Origin: Camelus bactrianus
Lineage: Eukaryota; Chordata; Mammalia; Artiodactyla; Camelidae
Direction of reading: 5' to 3'
NCBI RefSeq assembly: GCF_048773025.1
Contig: NC_133544.1
Location: forward strand, 75,243,001-75,307,000
DNA: 64,000 nt
In this document: positions 38,131-50,444 of the stretch, piece after piece
How positions within the stretch are numbered: position 1 is the first letter of the stretch
Layout: every line of letters begins with the position of its first letter
Position numbers and translations under genes: made by a program
The notes under the pieces: generated by a model
Database searches by the model: none
Told to the model about the DNA's origin: nothing
Seen by the model: only the letters and a program-made list of their open reading frames with translations

Positions 38131-38640
38131 GTTTGAAGATGTCACAGTTGGACTGAAGTAACTCCAAATTCTATTTTCTTTCTTTTTAATAATGATATGC
38201 TTTATGCAGATAAATTGGAAGTTATATTGCTGTTATCACAAATACCATCTTCTTTATAATTCTTCTTTGTGCACTAAGTCTCCATATTTGATTCTTCTTG
38301 GCATGTATCTGTAGTGGAGGCACTGGCAGCTTAAAGGTGAGAAGGAGAGAATTCTCATGTTCAGCATCAACATCTTCATCAAATATAAAGTCTCCAGTGT
38401 CTTAGGTACACAAAACTGGAAAGATAGCTATGCATATTTAGAGTAAAACTCCAATTTGTAATTTTGCTTAGAATTTTGGAAAGTTTTAGAAAGATAATTG
38501 TCAGAATTATTGGAAATTTGTTATAGTGGATGATGTTTGTCATATATAATCATATTAACTTTTTACATCTGTTATGAGACATGGCTTTGCTGATTTGATT
38601 TTATTTTTTTCACCAATTAAAATAATCTTAAAGCTTAATG
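38131..38640 (+). other. B2M: B2M copy 2 exon 4 (3' UTR)
   Basis: The acceptor TTTTTTTCAG is followed by GTTTGAAGATGTCACAGTTG. Similarity to the B2M 3' UTR runs to about 38640. As in copy 1, the canonical AATAAA near the end is missing (AATTAAAATAATC in its place). The sequence differs enough from copy 1 to separate their mRNAs. Confidence 0.8.
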
Positions 38641-38990
38641 TGTTCAGTACTTATATATCATTCCCATCCTAAGCCGTTTCTTCAAACAGTGAAATGGTCT
38701 TCCAGTGTCACTTGGACAAGACTGTAAACTCCTGATGTATAGGGTTTGGCTCACGGTGGAAGGGGCATCAGTGATCTGCATTTTACAAATGAGGAACAGC
38801 ATCCTCAAGAAGTTAAATGACTTATCGTGACACAGCTCTCTGCTGGAAGACCTGGCTTCTGTCTTTTAGCCAGAATTCTGTTCCCTATGCCAAGATATGA
38901 GAAATGTGCAGACTCTAAGAGGTAGCAAAAGTATCTGGAGGAGTTCATATTTTAGCAAGCAATATACTTAAATGAAAAATACTAGATTGA

Positions 38991-39062
38991 GGGGAGTAGA
39001 CAGTATAGCTTAGTGCTAGAGCAAATGCTTGGTGTGCAATCCCCAGTGCCTCTGTTAAGGGG
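38991..39062 (+). mobile_element. Camelid vic-1-type tRNA SINE, degraded
   Basis: It reads AGTATAGCTTAGTGCTAGAG, then GTGCAATCCCCAGTGCCTC; part of the central region is missing. It lies downstream of B2M copy 2 and was not seen at the matching places in the other copies. Confidence 0.75.
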
Positions 39063-39344
39063 AAAAAATATACTAGGTTTTTAAATTTTAAGGTATAATT
39101 TACACTTGATGTCCAGCTTTGTGCATTTTAAAATTCGACTATGAATTTGAGCTAGTTAGTGCTAGGTACTGACAAGATGAATAAAACACAACACTGCTCT
39201 CGAATTGCTAAGGAGAGGCAGACATGTACTCCACAATTGAAATATATCCTGATAAAGAGTATAGCATAGTTATGCCCAAAGAACTAGATGACAGGAAAAT
39301 GTGTTCAGAGAACAAAAAACTTTAGGTAGATTGTATGCTAGTTC

Positions 39345-41100
39345 TATTTTTATTTCTTATGGAACTTCCACACTATTTTCCATAGTGGCAATACCAATTT
39401 ACATTTCCACCAACTGTGTATAGGGTTCCTTTTTCTCCAGTATTTATCTATCTTTCTATTTAGCTAACTAACTTTGTTTATGTATGCATAAACAAAAACT
39501 TCAGGTAAGTATTAGGGAAGCCATTTGCTTGAGCTGAGACTTGATGGGTAGTGATTCTTCTAACTGGTAAATGGGGCCCGAGGTAAAGAGGTAAAATTAT
39601 GAGAAGTATAGAGGTATGACAGCTGTGGATAATTCCAAACAGTGGAGTAAGGGTGCCTGGGGGAAGACTTGTAGGTACTCAGCTGAGCAGATTGAGGGGT
39701 AACTTATTTAGACTGGTAACTCTCCACCCTGGATGCACATTAGAATCACCGGTGGAACTTATTAAACAATACCAGTTGTAAAAAATAAAGTCTATTTAAA
39801 AAAAAGCAGCTTTCCAGGCATCAGTCCAGACCAACTAAATCACAATCTGTAAGTATGGAATCCAGATTATCAGTATTATTACTGTATGTTTGTTTTTTAA
39901 AATTAAGACCTATGTTTTTTGAGCAGTTTCAGGTTCACAGCAAAACTGATGGAAAAGTGCAGAGATTTCCCATATACCTCCTGCCACTACACGTGCATAG
40001 TTTCCCCCATTATCAACATCCCCCACCAGAGAGGTACATTTGTTACAATTAATGAATCTACACTGACACATCATAATCAACAAAGTCCATAGGTTGTTGC
40101 TCTAGGTATTTTGTTCTAAGGGTATATACTGTGTATAATGACATGTATACATCATTATGGTATCAGAGTATTTCAGTGCTCAAAAAGTCCTTTGTGCTCT
40201 GCCTATTAATTCCTCTCACCTGTGGCAACTACTGATCTTTTTACTGTCTCCATAGTTTTCCCTTATACAGAATGTCACATCCAGAATCATACAGTATGTA
40301 GCTTTTTTCATACTGACTTCTTTCACGTAGTTATACATATTTAAAATTCTTCCATGTCTTTTCATGACTTGATAACTCATTTTTTAGCTCTGAATAATAT
40401 TGCATTGTCTAGACATACCACAGTCTATTTATCCATTCACTTACTGGAGGACATTTTGGTTTGTTCCAAATATTGTCAATTATAAATAAAGCTGCTATAA
40501 ATAGCATGTGAAGATTTTGGTGTGGACATGAGTTTTCATAGTATTGTTTGTTAAAACCTGTAGATAGTTCTTATGTACAGCCAAGGTTGAGACCCATTGG
40601 GTTAAATCATAAAGAACTTTTTGTTCCATGTCATTCAACAGAACTATTTTGTGAAAAGCTGCTTTGCTGGTTGATGATCTAGGGTAATGCTCCTTTGGAG
40701 CATGCCTTTCTTTGGAACATGCCTTAGCCTCCCATTTCAGAAGAAGAGATTGACCAAAGTGGAGAAATACTGGGGTTTAATTAAGCTTATTAAATATAAC
40801 TGCAATGCAAATTAAAAAGTCTCAATTTCAGTAATAAAGAATTAGATTTTATATACTGACATGGAAGAATACCCATGCTATATTGCTGAAACAAAAAAGT
40901 AGTTTCTAGAAAACATATTGTAAGCCATTACATATACACATATGCATTTTATATTTGTATTACACACAAATGTAGGTCTGGTAGGTGATGCCTTAAATTC
41001 TTGTTAGTGATTACTCAAGGCATGGGTTAGGGGTAAATAAAGAAGAGAGAGCTGACTAGACTGTTGGAAAACCAATTTGCTAAAAGCCATTTTCCTGAGT
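39345..41100. other. Repeat-rich spacer between units B and C
   Basis: No coding exon is seen. It contains an antisense LINE-1 piece (about 39345-39450), a hAT-Charlie-like remnant (about 39715-39875) and a longer antisense LINE-1 3' part (about 39885-40560, with TCAGGTTCACAGCAAAACTG and TTGCATTGTCTAGACATACC). The remainder is AT-rich. Confidence 0.6.
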
Positions 41101-41699
41101 TTCAATTGGTGTTTTTCTGAAACCATACATATGTAGGGGCAGTAGTCGGGGGAGGGATTTTGGGGTGGGATAGAAGTGGAAAAGTAGAAGGGGAAACATG
41201 GTAGGCTCAGACCCTAAGCAGTGGTGTTTCCCTCCTGCTGCTCACCATGGCCAACAGTAGGGCCTATGTCCTGCCCTTCTGTCCTGGGGGATGTGGCAGC
41301 TGAGCCAACCCACCACCTACTGTGGCCTGGCCAGATGGAAGAGGGTGGAACCCACAAGACCCCCAACTCTCTCAGGCAGATAGCTGGTCTCATCCTAGAT
41401 TGTGTTGGTGGAGGGCCCAAGGAAGCTGTCCTTAGCTTGATGCAAGTTGATTATTTGAAGAATTACTTGGCTAATTGATATACATATTTTTTTCTTTTAG
41501 AAAATTGATTTTAAAATTATTCTAAAATTGTTCCCCTCATCATGAAATAGTGAGAATAAAGAAAAAAAAATCATAATCCCCTGCAATCTCCTATAACAAG
41601 ATTACCACCTTCGGACCCCATTGGATTCTCTCACCGTGTACCCATCACACTTCATTTTATGCTATGGCTATTTTTAAAATTTAATCTTTGTTAAATTGT

Positions 41700-42420
41700 T
41701 CTCCTTGCACTTCCTTATAATTCCTCATTTAGAAGAATTTAGAAAGGTCCAAGAAACCAGGGAAAGACAGCTTATGGTTGAATGTAGGTACCAGAATTGT
41801 AGGGACAGTCTGGGGGGACCCCATACCTTAACTGACCAAAGCAAGTGATCGTGAGAAAAAGCTGTAAGGTAGGAGCCATGGCTTAAGGCAATTTACCAAG
41901 GTAAAAGAAGAAAAAACACACATGGAAGAAAGAGTCTAAAGAAATATAGAAATGTGAGTTAGAACTTACCAACTTTAACCAGGAACTGCTCTGTTGACCC
42001 AAGGACCTACAAGGAAACATCAAAAGGTGAGACCATGGCTGTTACTTAGTGACTTGTGTATAATATTCCTCAAGAATGGTGCTCAGATCTTGGCAGCATG
42101 GCAGTCATCCTGCTCATCCCCCCTTTCAGGTGTCAGCATTTGCCTATCTCAGGTTCTCCAAACTGAGGTGCTACCTCTGATCTCATTTATATATATAGTA
42201 CAACAAACTATATTAGCCTTTTTACTTTTTTCCTCAATGTCTCTAAGCAGATACACCCACAGGAAAAGGTCCACAAATAGATACAACAATCTCTTAACAA
42301 TGTTTGTCTAGGGGCAGGGGCTAAGATGACAGGAGAAAGATATAGGCAGACTTTTAAAATATAATTCCACATACTTCTATATGATTTAATTTTTACAACT
42401 TTTATTATTTGAATATATGT
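41700..42420 (+). repeat. Upstream arm of unit C, paired with 27890-28640
   Basis: See the partner stretch. Weaker similarity may extend left to about 41100, for example ACTTGGCTAATTGA here and TTTTGGCTAATTTGA near 27621. Confidence 0.7.
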
Positions 42421-45208
42421 TCATTATTTTTAAAAACAGGAAGTTTATACAGGCAGAAAAAAAATGTTAATCCCACAGCCCAGAGATGATCACTCTTTAA
42501 TGTTCATTTTGGTTTGGTTAGCTTTTCTGGAGATTTTAACTCTTGTTCTACTTTTAAAAAAAAATGGTCATTGTTACTATTACTATGTTTATTTTTAAAA
42601 CTTGAAAATAATAATTTTTATACTTCACTTTTTTCACTATCCCCAGTGAAAATAACGGTATAAAAGGAAACAAAACAGAGCTGGCAAATGTTCTTTTCTA
42701 GTTTTCATGAACAATCACTCTCTCAATATGTTTGGGCTGTTGCTCTTTACTTATATTTCTTATATTGTAAACTCCTGAGGTAAAACTAAATCTTTGTTTA
42801 ATAAAGTCACTATTTTGTCTGTGATGTAGCCTAGCCCAACTGAAGACCACAGTGATGTGCAGGCTTCCCCTCCCCCATGGGCCACTTCCTCTTTTTATTG
42901 TTTTCACTTAGAAAAGACAGAGAGGACTCTTGATGGCATACAATGCCATAGCATTATTTGAAGTGGTTTTCTAGGTATGCTCAGCTGTCTGCAAGAGTAC
43001 ATATCATTTTCGTTAGCTGAAGAGTCAGTGAATGTCTTTGGTTGAGTTCTTGCAGAGGCAGGCCCTGAGCCAAGGGTCTGGATGTAAGTGATTTAATATA
43101 AGAAAAGGCTTCCAGGAGAAACCATAAGGGCATGGGGGATGAAGGATAGGGAATGGGAAGAATCCAAATGAGGGTGTGATTTCAGGAGTTCCACACTCAA
43201 CCTACTCCCACAGGAGTTCAGAACAAAGGAATATACCTCAGAGTTTGTCCTGCCTTGAAGCAAAGGAGCTGGACTTTGGTATTCCACATCAGCCTGGCTT
43301 AGGCTATAGGTGGCCAGGAGTGTGAAGTAGGGTGAAACATAAAACTCCCAGGTACTTTCAGCTCACTCCAGTGCCTGAGTGTAATTTTCAGGTCTGTGGG
43401 TAGTGTGTAGGTGCTAACGGTTAGCAGCGAAATATGAAAAAGCTGGGGATGGGCTCACAGAGCATGTGTGGGGCATCAGTACGCTACTGTGAGTTTCCTG
43501 TTAACCTCCTCTGCTGGGCTCACAACACATGAAATCCCAAACTTCCATTAAAAGTTCAAAGTTTCTAAGGGGCTAGCACTAGTGTGTGGATGTCATTGAA
43601 CTCAGACGTGAGTTTAAAATCTAATTCCACAAAAGGAATGGGAAAAGTCATATTACTGTTTTAAGTTTGAATCCACAAAAGAAACCGAAAAAGTGTTAAC
43701 TATTGTCTTAACTCTGTCACCATATCCATAAAATGGGAGAATCAGCCCTACATCATAAAGTTTCTTCATTTACTTGCTTAATCACTCATTCAGTAAACAT
43801 GGAGTGCCGATTCTGTGTCAGGTTCTGTTCGAAGGTTATTCTGAGAAGGGGATGGTGATAAGAAGAGCTCTGTAAAATGGAAAGCTGTAGGTAACTGCTT
43901 TTACTCCCAGTGGTTATTTATTTTCACAGCTCACTGGAACGCATAAAATTACCTAAAACTATAGCAAGGAGATACAGGAAAAACTTCTTGACACTGAGCC
44001 AGTGGAAAAAAAAAAGAAGAAATGGAAGGAATTCCTTTTTCTAAAGGCCTTTCGGTAAAAGATGGTCCTTACTCACTCTGGATGGTTCCTACAAAGGTAA
44101 GCCTGTAGGCAGAGCTATCTTAGGCAGTCTCAGGATTTCTGGGAATGATCTTGCTCAGAGAATTCACAAAGTCTACTTACATGTTTCAGAGTGTCTAGTT
44201 CTACCTCTGTCACAGTTCATCCTCTCAAATCTCTTAACATTTCCTGGCCTTGATTTCCTTACCTGTGGAATGACCGGTTCTCAGCCACTAACTAGTGATG
44301 CCACAGTAAGTAAGTAGGTCACTTTTATATTGGAGTTTTTTCTGCTAGATTTCTAGGATAAGGAGTCAGTACTCAAGCTCAGGCTTGGTAGACTGAGTTG
44401 GGTACAGTCCCTAGGGCTCCACTGTAGTTTAGAGGTTTCAACTCCAATCAGATCCAACACCTCCTTTTTATAACTGTTTAATGATGGCCCTTTTACTAAT
44501 TTGATTATGAAGCTAAGCAAACTTAGTATGTGAATATTCTAACCTGTTTGCACTGGCTAGTCTAAAGAAGTGTCAGATGCTTGCAAGGATCTGCACTGGC
44601 CTGGGATCTCTGTGACCCAAGACACTGAAAGACTCAGAATTGTGTAATATTGATGGCCCCAATTCAGATATGGCATTGCTGCCTGTGATACGATTCTCTG
44701 AAATGGTGAAAATCTCTAGGTAAAATTCCAAAAACAAACAAAAACCAAACCAAAAATATATATTCCTCTGAGTTGCCTGGTAGTTGCAGTCCTGGAAAAT
44801 CCAGTGTATATGGGCCTGGCATAGTAAATGATCAATAAATAATTAAGGGAAAAAGTAATATAATTGAAAAATAAAACACACGTTTACTCGTGATTATAAA
44901 CCCAGATTATAAGCAAGCTTTTCAGAGAGAGAGACAGGCAGGAAGGCGTAGGGTGAAACAATGTGTAGGCTGGGGTTCCCAGCCCACAGTCCTTAAATAC
45001 CCGTAGTGACCCCATCATTGGAACAATCAAAACAGCCCTATTAATTTCCAAAACCTCTGCTGGAGAGGCGTACTGCCTCCACGGAGAACCATTTTTCTAG
45101 AATGTGAGAGTTGCTGATCTAGTGACTAGGTGGGGGAAGAAAAGCCCACAACAACCTGGCCCTTCCCCTTTCTCGGAAAACATGAGACTTCGGAGAAAGG
45201 CTTGGGAC

Positions 45209-45293
45209 GGGAAAGTCCCTTTTTCTAACCTGGAACGGCACTTTCTGCCCAGAAACTGGTGACGAGCTACCACGGACTCAGATTTTGATTGGG
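45209..45293 (+). promoter_or_regulatory. Promoter remnant of B2M copy 3
   Basis: It retains an NF-kB consensus (GGGAAAGTCCC, 45209-45219), an X2 core TGACG (45260-45264) and an inverted CCAAT box TTGATTGGG (45285-45293) in the B2M order. The ISRE is degraded and no TATA-like box matching the other copies is present. Confidence 0.6.
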
Positions 45294-46059
45294 CACTTGA
45301 GAAGCTAAAATAGCGGGTTAAAAGGAGAGGAAAACCCCGGTGTTTTCCGCCATCCGGTGGTTGGGAACAAGCGCCGAGGCTCCCGGCTTCCTGACCTTGC
45401 ACCCGTGCTTCACTGGGCGCTGCTGCAAGCCTGGGCGCGTCCACCGTGAGTACCCGCTCCGGGGCTGCTCCCTCCCTCTGCTTCTCCCTTTCTATAAATC
45501 GGTATATCCTGGCCTCTGGCTCCTTGGATCTTTTTCTCGGTCCAGTGTAGACAGGTATTCGGGTTCGGCTCACTCAGGCTCAGTCCTGAGCGGACCGACA
45601 AGCCGCGGAGAGGCCGTAAAGTGGCAGGCCGCTGGAGCGCACGCTTCCTGTTCTATTCCCGTTGGATAGCTACCTAGGCAGGACTGGGCAGAACAGGACG
45701 AAACATCTAGGTCACTGACGAGCTGCTGGATGAGTGGTTGGCACTGCTTTGCGGGGCTGCTCGATGTCATCCTGAGGTTTCTCTTTCCCTGGACACAGAG
45801 CGGAGGAGGGGCAGGTGGCTCAAGGAAGTAGCGACCCGACGAAAGGCAGATGTGTGTGTGCGTGTGTGTGGGGGTTGGGGTCCAAGACTAAGGATTGCCT
45901 CAGGTCGGCGCATCTGGTGGACCGTTGAGCACTGCACCCTCCTCTGGGCTCCCCCCATTATCTTCTGGAGCTCCACACTTCCCCACCAGGTTCTAGGGCT
46001 TGTGTCTAAATTTAGAGAATTTCACAGTTTTGTGTAACATTTCTAAGGCATCTTAGATG

Positions 46060-49000
46060 TTTTGGTTAAAGCTTTACTAAGATATAATCCACAAACCACT
46101 CAGCCGGTTTCAGTATATTCAGAGTTGTGCGGCCATCATCTCAACTTTAGAACATTTTCATCATCCCCAAGAGAAACTGATTAGCCATCACTCCCTCATT
46201 TCTCCCCAATCCCCTCAGCCCTAAGGAACCACTAATCTTTCTGTCTCTATAGATTTGCCTATTCTTGATATATCATATAAATGGAATCATACAGTATGTG
46301 GTCTTTTGTGATTGGCTTCTGTCACTTAGTATGATGTTTTCAAAGATCATATTATAGCAAGTTATCAGCACTTTTATTCCTTTTTATTGCTGAATAATAT
46401 TACATTGCATGAATATACCACATTTTGTTCATTCATTTGTCAGTTAATGAACATTTGGGTTGCTTCCACTTTTTGGCTATTATAAATAATACTGTTATAG
46501 ACATTCACATACACTTTTGGTATGGACATAAATTTTCAATTCCCTTGGATATATCCCTAGAAGTGGAATTTCTGGGTCATATGGTAACTATATGTTTAGC
46601 ATCTTGAAGAACTGCCAGACTGCCACACCGTTTTAGCTTCCCACCAGCAGTGTATGAGTTCCAATTTTTCTACATCTTTGCCAACACTTATTTTTTTCTT
46701 TCAGTTTTACTCAGATATAATTGACACACAGCACCATATAAGCTTAAGGTGTACAGCATGACTTGACTTACATCATGAAATGATTATGACAGTAAGTTCA
46801 GTGAACATCTGTCATTTCATATAGATGAAATTAAAGAAATAGAAAAATTTTTTTGTGATGAGAACTCAGGATTTACTCTCTTAACAACTTTTATATATAA
46901 AACATTCTACTGTTAATTATATTTATCATGTTTACATTACATCATTACACTTAGTTATCTTATAACCGGAAAATTGTACCTTTTGATTGCCTTCATCCAG
47001 TTTCCCTTCCCACAACCCCCCCACCTTTGGTAACCACAAATATGATCTCTTTTTCTATGAGTTTGTTTTTGAAGTATAATCGACCTATAACACTATTTTA
47101 ATTCCAGGTGCACAACATAGGGATTCAATATTTCTATATATTTTAAAAGTCACCATAAGTCTAGTTATAATGTCACCATACAAAGATATTACATAGTCAT
47201 TGACTATATTCTCAACACTGTACATTTTTTAACCCATGGCTCATTTATTTTGCAACTGGAAGTTTGTACCTCTTAATCTCCCTCACCTATTTCTTTCCTC
47301 CTCCATCCCCTTCTCTCTGGTAACCACCTACTTGTTCTCTGTAATTATACCTCTGTTTCTATTTTGTTACGTTTATCCAATTTTTTTTGATTTTTAGGTT
47401 CCACATATAAGTGGAATTTGTCTTTTTCTGTCTGACTTACTTCACTTAATGTAATATCCTCTAGGTCCATCCATGTTGTCACAAATGGCAAGGTTTCATT
47501 CTTTTTTTATGGCTGAGTAATATCCATTGTATACATATACCACAACTTCTTTATCCAGTCATGTATTGATGGGCATTTAGGTTGCTTCCGTATCTTGGCT
47601 ATTGTAAGTAATGCTGCAGTGAACACAGGGGTGTATGTATCTTTTCTAATTCGTGTTTTTGTTTTCTTTAGATAAATACCCAGGAGTGGAAATGCTGTAT
47701 CACCTGATAGTTCTATTTTTAATTTTTAAAGTAATCTCCATACTGTTTTCCATAGAAGCTGCACCAATTTACATTACCACCACCAATTCACAAGGATTCC
47801 CCTTTCTTAACACCCTTGCCAACATTTATTTGTTGTCTTTTTGATAAGAACCATTCTGACAGGTGTGAGGTGATATTTCATTGTGGTTCTGATGTGCATT
47901 TCCCTGATGCATCTTTTCATGTGTCTGTAGCCATCTGTATGTCTTCCTTGGAAAAAATGCCTATTCAGATCCTCTGCCCATTTTAAAAATCAGGTTTTTT
48001 TTTTTTAAATGTTGAGTTATATGAGTTCTTTGTATATTGTGGATATTAACCCCTTATTGGATATATCATTTGCAAGTATCTTGTCCCATACAGCAGGTGG
48101 CTTTTTCATTTTGTTAATCATTTCCTTTGCCGTGCAAAAGCTTTTTAATCTGATGCAGTCCCATTTGTGTGTGTGCTTTTTTTTAAGTTGCCTGAGGAGA
48201 CATATCAAAAAAAATTACTAAGATTAATGTCAGAGAGCTTACTGCCTATGTTTTCTTTTAGAAATTTTATGGTTCAGGTCTTATATTTGTCTTTAATCCA
48301 TATTGAATTAATTTTTGTGCATAGTGTGAGAAAGTAATCCAGTTTTGTTTTTTGCATGTAGCAGTCTAGTTTTCCCAACATTATTTATTTCTTCTTTTCT
48401 TTTTCTTTTTTAAATTGAAGTATAGTCAGTTTACAATGTGGCATCAATTTCTGGTATACAGCATAACATTTCAGTCATACACACACACACACACATATTC
48501 CTTTTCCTATTCTTTTTCAACATAGGTTACTACAAGATATTGAATATAGTTCCTTGCGTTACACAGTAGAAACTTGTTTATCTATTTTGTATATAGTAGT
48601 AAGTATCTGCCAATCTTGAACTCCCAATTTATTCCTTCCCACTCCCTTCCCCCCAGTAACCATAAGTTTGTTTTCTATCCTAACATTATTTGTTGAAGAG
48701 ACTGTCTTTTCCCCATTGTATATTCTTGCCTTCTTTGTCCTAGATTAATTGTCCATATAAGTGTGGCCCTATATTCTGTTCTATTGATCTATATGTCTGT
48801 TTTTGTGCTAGTATACTGTTTTGATGACTGTAGCTTTGTAGAATAGTTTGAAGTCAGGGCATGTAATGCCTCTAACTTGTTCTCCTTTCTCAAGATGGTT
48901 TTTAATTATTCAGGGGTTTCCACACAAATTTTAGAATTATTTGTTCTAGCTCTGTGAAGAATGACATCGGAATTGTGATAGGGATTGCACTGAATCTGTA

Positions 49001-50335
49001 GATTACATTGGTTAATATGGTCATTTTAACAGTATTCAGTTATGAGCCCGGTATATCTTTCCATATGTTTGTGTCATCTTAGTTATATTTAGTCCTAGGT
49101 ATTTTATTCTTTTTGATGCATTTGTAAATGAGACTGTTTTCATAATTTCTCTTTCTGGTCACTCATTCTTAGTGTATGGGAACACAATAGATTTCTGTAT
49201 ATTAATTTTGTATCCTGCTACTTTATCAAATTCATTGGTGAGTTCTAGTAGTTTTTTGGTGGCATCTTTAGGATTTTCTATGTATAGTATAATATCATTT
49301 GCAAAGAGTAACAGTTTTACTTCTTCCTTTCTAACTTAGATTCCTTCTATTTCTTTTTCTTATCTGATTGCTGTGGTTAGTCTTCCAATACTATACTGAA
49401 TAAAAGTGGCAAGAGCAGGCATCCTTGTTCCTGATCTCAGATAAAATGCTTTCAGCTTTTCACCACTGAGTATGATGTTAGCTATGGGCTTGTCATATAT
49501 GGCCTTTATTATGCTGATGTATGTTCTTTCTATACCTACTTCATTGAGAGTTTTTACCATAAATGAATGTTGAATTTTGTCAAAAGATTTTTTGAATCTA
49601 TTGAGATGATCATATGATCTTTATTCTTCAATTTGTTAATGTGTTATATCACATTGATTGATTTGTGGATATTGAACCATACTTGCATCTCTGGGATAAA
49701 TTCCCCTTGATCATAACGTATGATCCTTTTAATGTATTGTTGAATTTGATTTGCTAATATTTTGTTGAAGATTTCTGTATCTATGTTCATTAGTGATATT
49801 GTCTGTAATTTTCTTTTTTGTGATATCTTTGTCTGGTTTTGGCATTAGGGTGATGCTGGCTTTGTAGATTGAGTTTGGAAGCACTCCTTCCTCTACAATA
49901 TTTTGGAATAGTTTGAGAAGGATAGGTGTTAACTCTTCTCTAAATGGTAGAATTCACCTGTGAAGCCATCTGGTAATGGACTTTTTTTGTTGTTGTTGGG
50001 AGTTTTTTGATTACTGATTCAATTTCATTACTAGCAATTGGTCTGTTCACATTTCCTACTTCTTCCTGGTTCAGTCTTGGGAGATTGTACATTTCTAGGA
50101 ATTTGTCCATTTGGAAGTTGTCTTCTAGGTTGTCCATTTTATTGGCATATAATTATGTGTAGTAATCTCTTATGATCTTTGATATTTCAGTGGTGTCAGT
50201 TGTACCTTCCTTTTCACTTCTACTTTTATTTGGTCCCTCTTTTTTTCTTGATAAGTCTGGCTAAGGTTTATCAATTTTGTTTATCTTTTAAAAGAACAAG
50301 CCCTTAGTTTCATTGATATATTTTTTTAAAGTCCC
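46060..50335 (-). mobile_element. Antisense LINE-1 fossils in copy 3 intron 1
   Basis: At least two or three LINE-1 3' ends lie in series (about 46060-46690, 46695-47060 and 47060-47400), followed by reverse-oriented ORF2. The minus-strand frame at 49360-49560 reads [19 protein letters not shown], then [17 protein letters not shown], typical of LINE-1 reverse transcriptase. The element is decayed and cannot move. Confidence 0.85.
48387..48681 (-). mobile_element. Younger LINE-1 3' fragment nested in older LINE-1
   Basis: The same 3' UTR as at 24735-25110 (TTGAAGTATAGTCAGTTTAC) interrupts the older LINE-1. It is flanked by the repeat AACATTATTT at 48377-48386 and 48682-48691, which looks like a target-site duplication. 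It includes a short (AC)n near 48480. Confidence 0.8.
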
Positions 50336-50444
50336 TATTTCATTCATTTCCACTTGTTTAATGCATAGTTACCAAAAATTTTCAGTATACATTTTTGTCT
50401 ATATATCTCTATGTATTTTATACTGCTGTCAATCTTAAATATTA

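Larger units (their letters stand above)
31475..38655 (+). repeat. Segmental duplication unit B (holds B2M copy 2)
   Basis: The partner of unit A (6325-13311), colinear and in the same orientation. Differences include an extra poly-T stretch near 31929 and a 24-base T-run at 38001-38024 in intron 3. The near-identical tract is at 35074-37764. Confidence 0.85.

Noticed and set aside
45097-45573. 158-codon minus-strand frame over the copy 3 promoter
   Set aside because: Same GC-rich context; no similarity and no conserved counterpart in the other copies.
49360-49560. 66-codon frame with a polymerase-like sequence
   Set aside because: It is a fragment of decayed LINE-1 ORF2, not a host gene.
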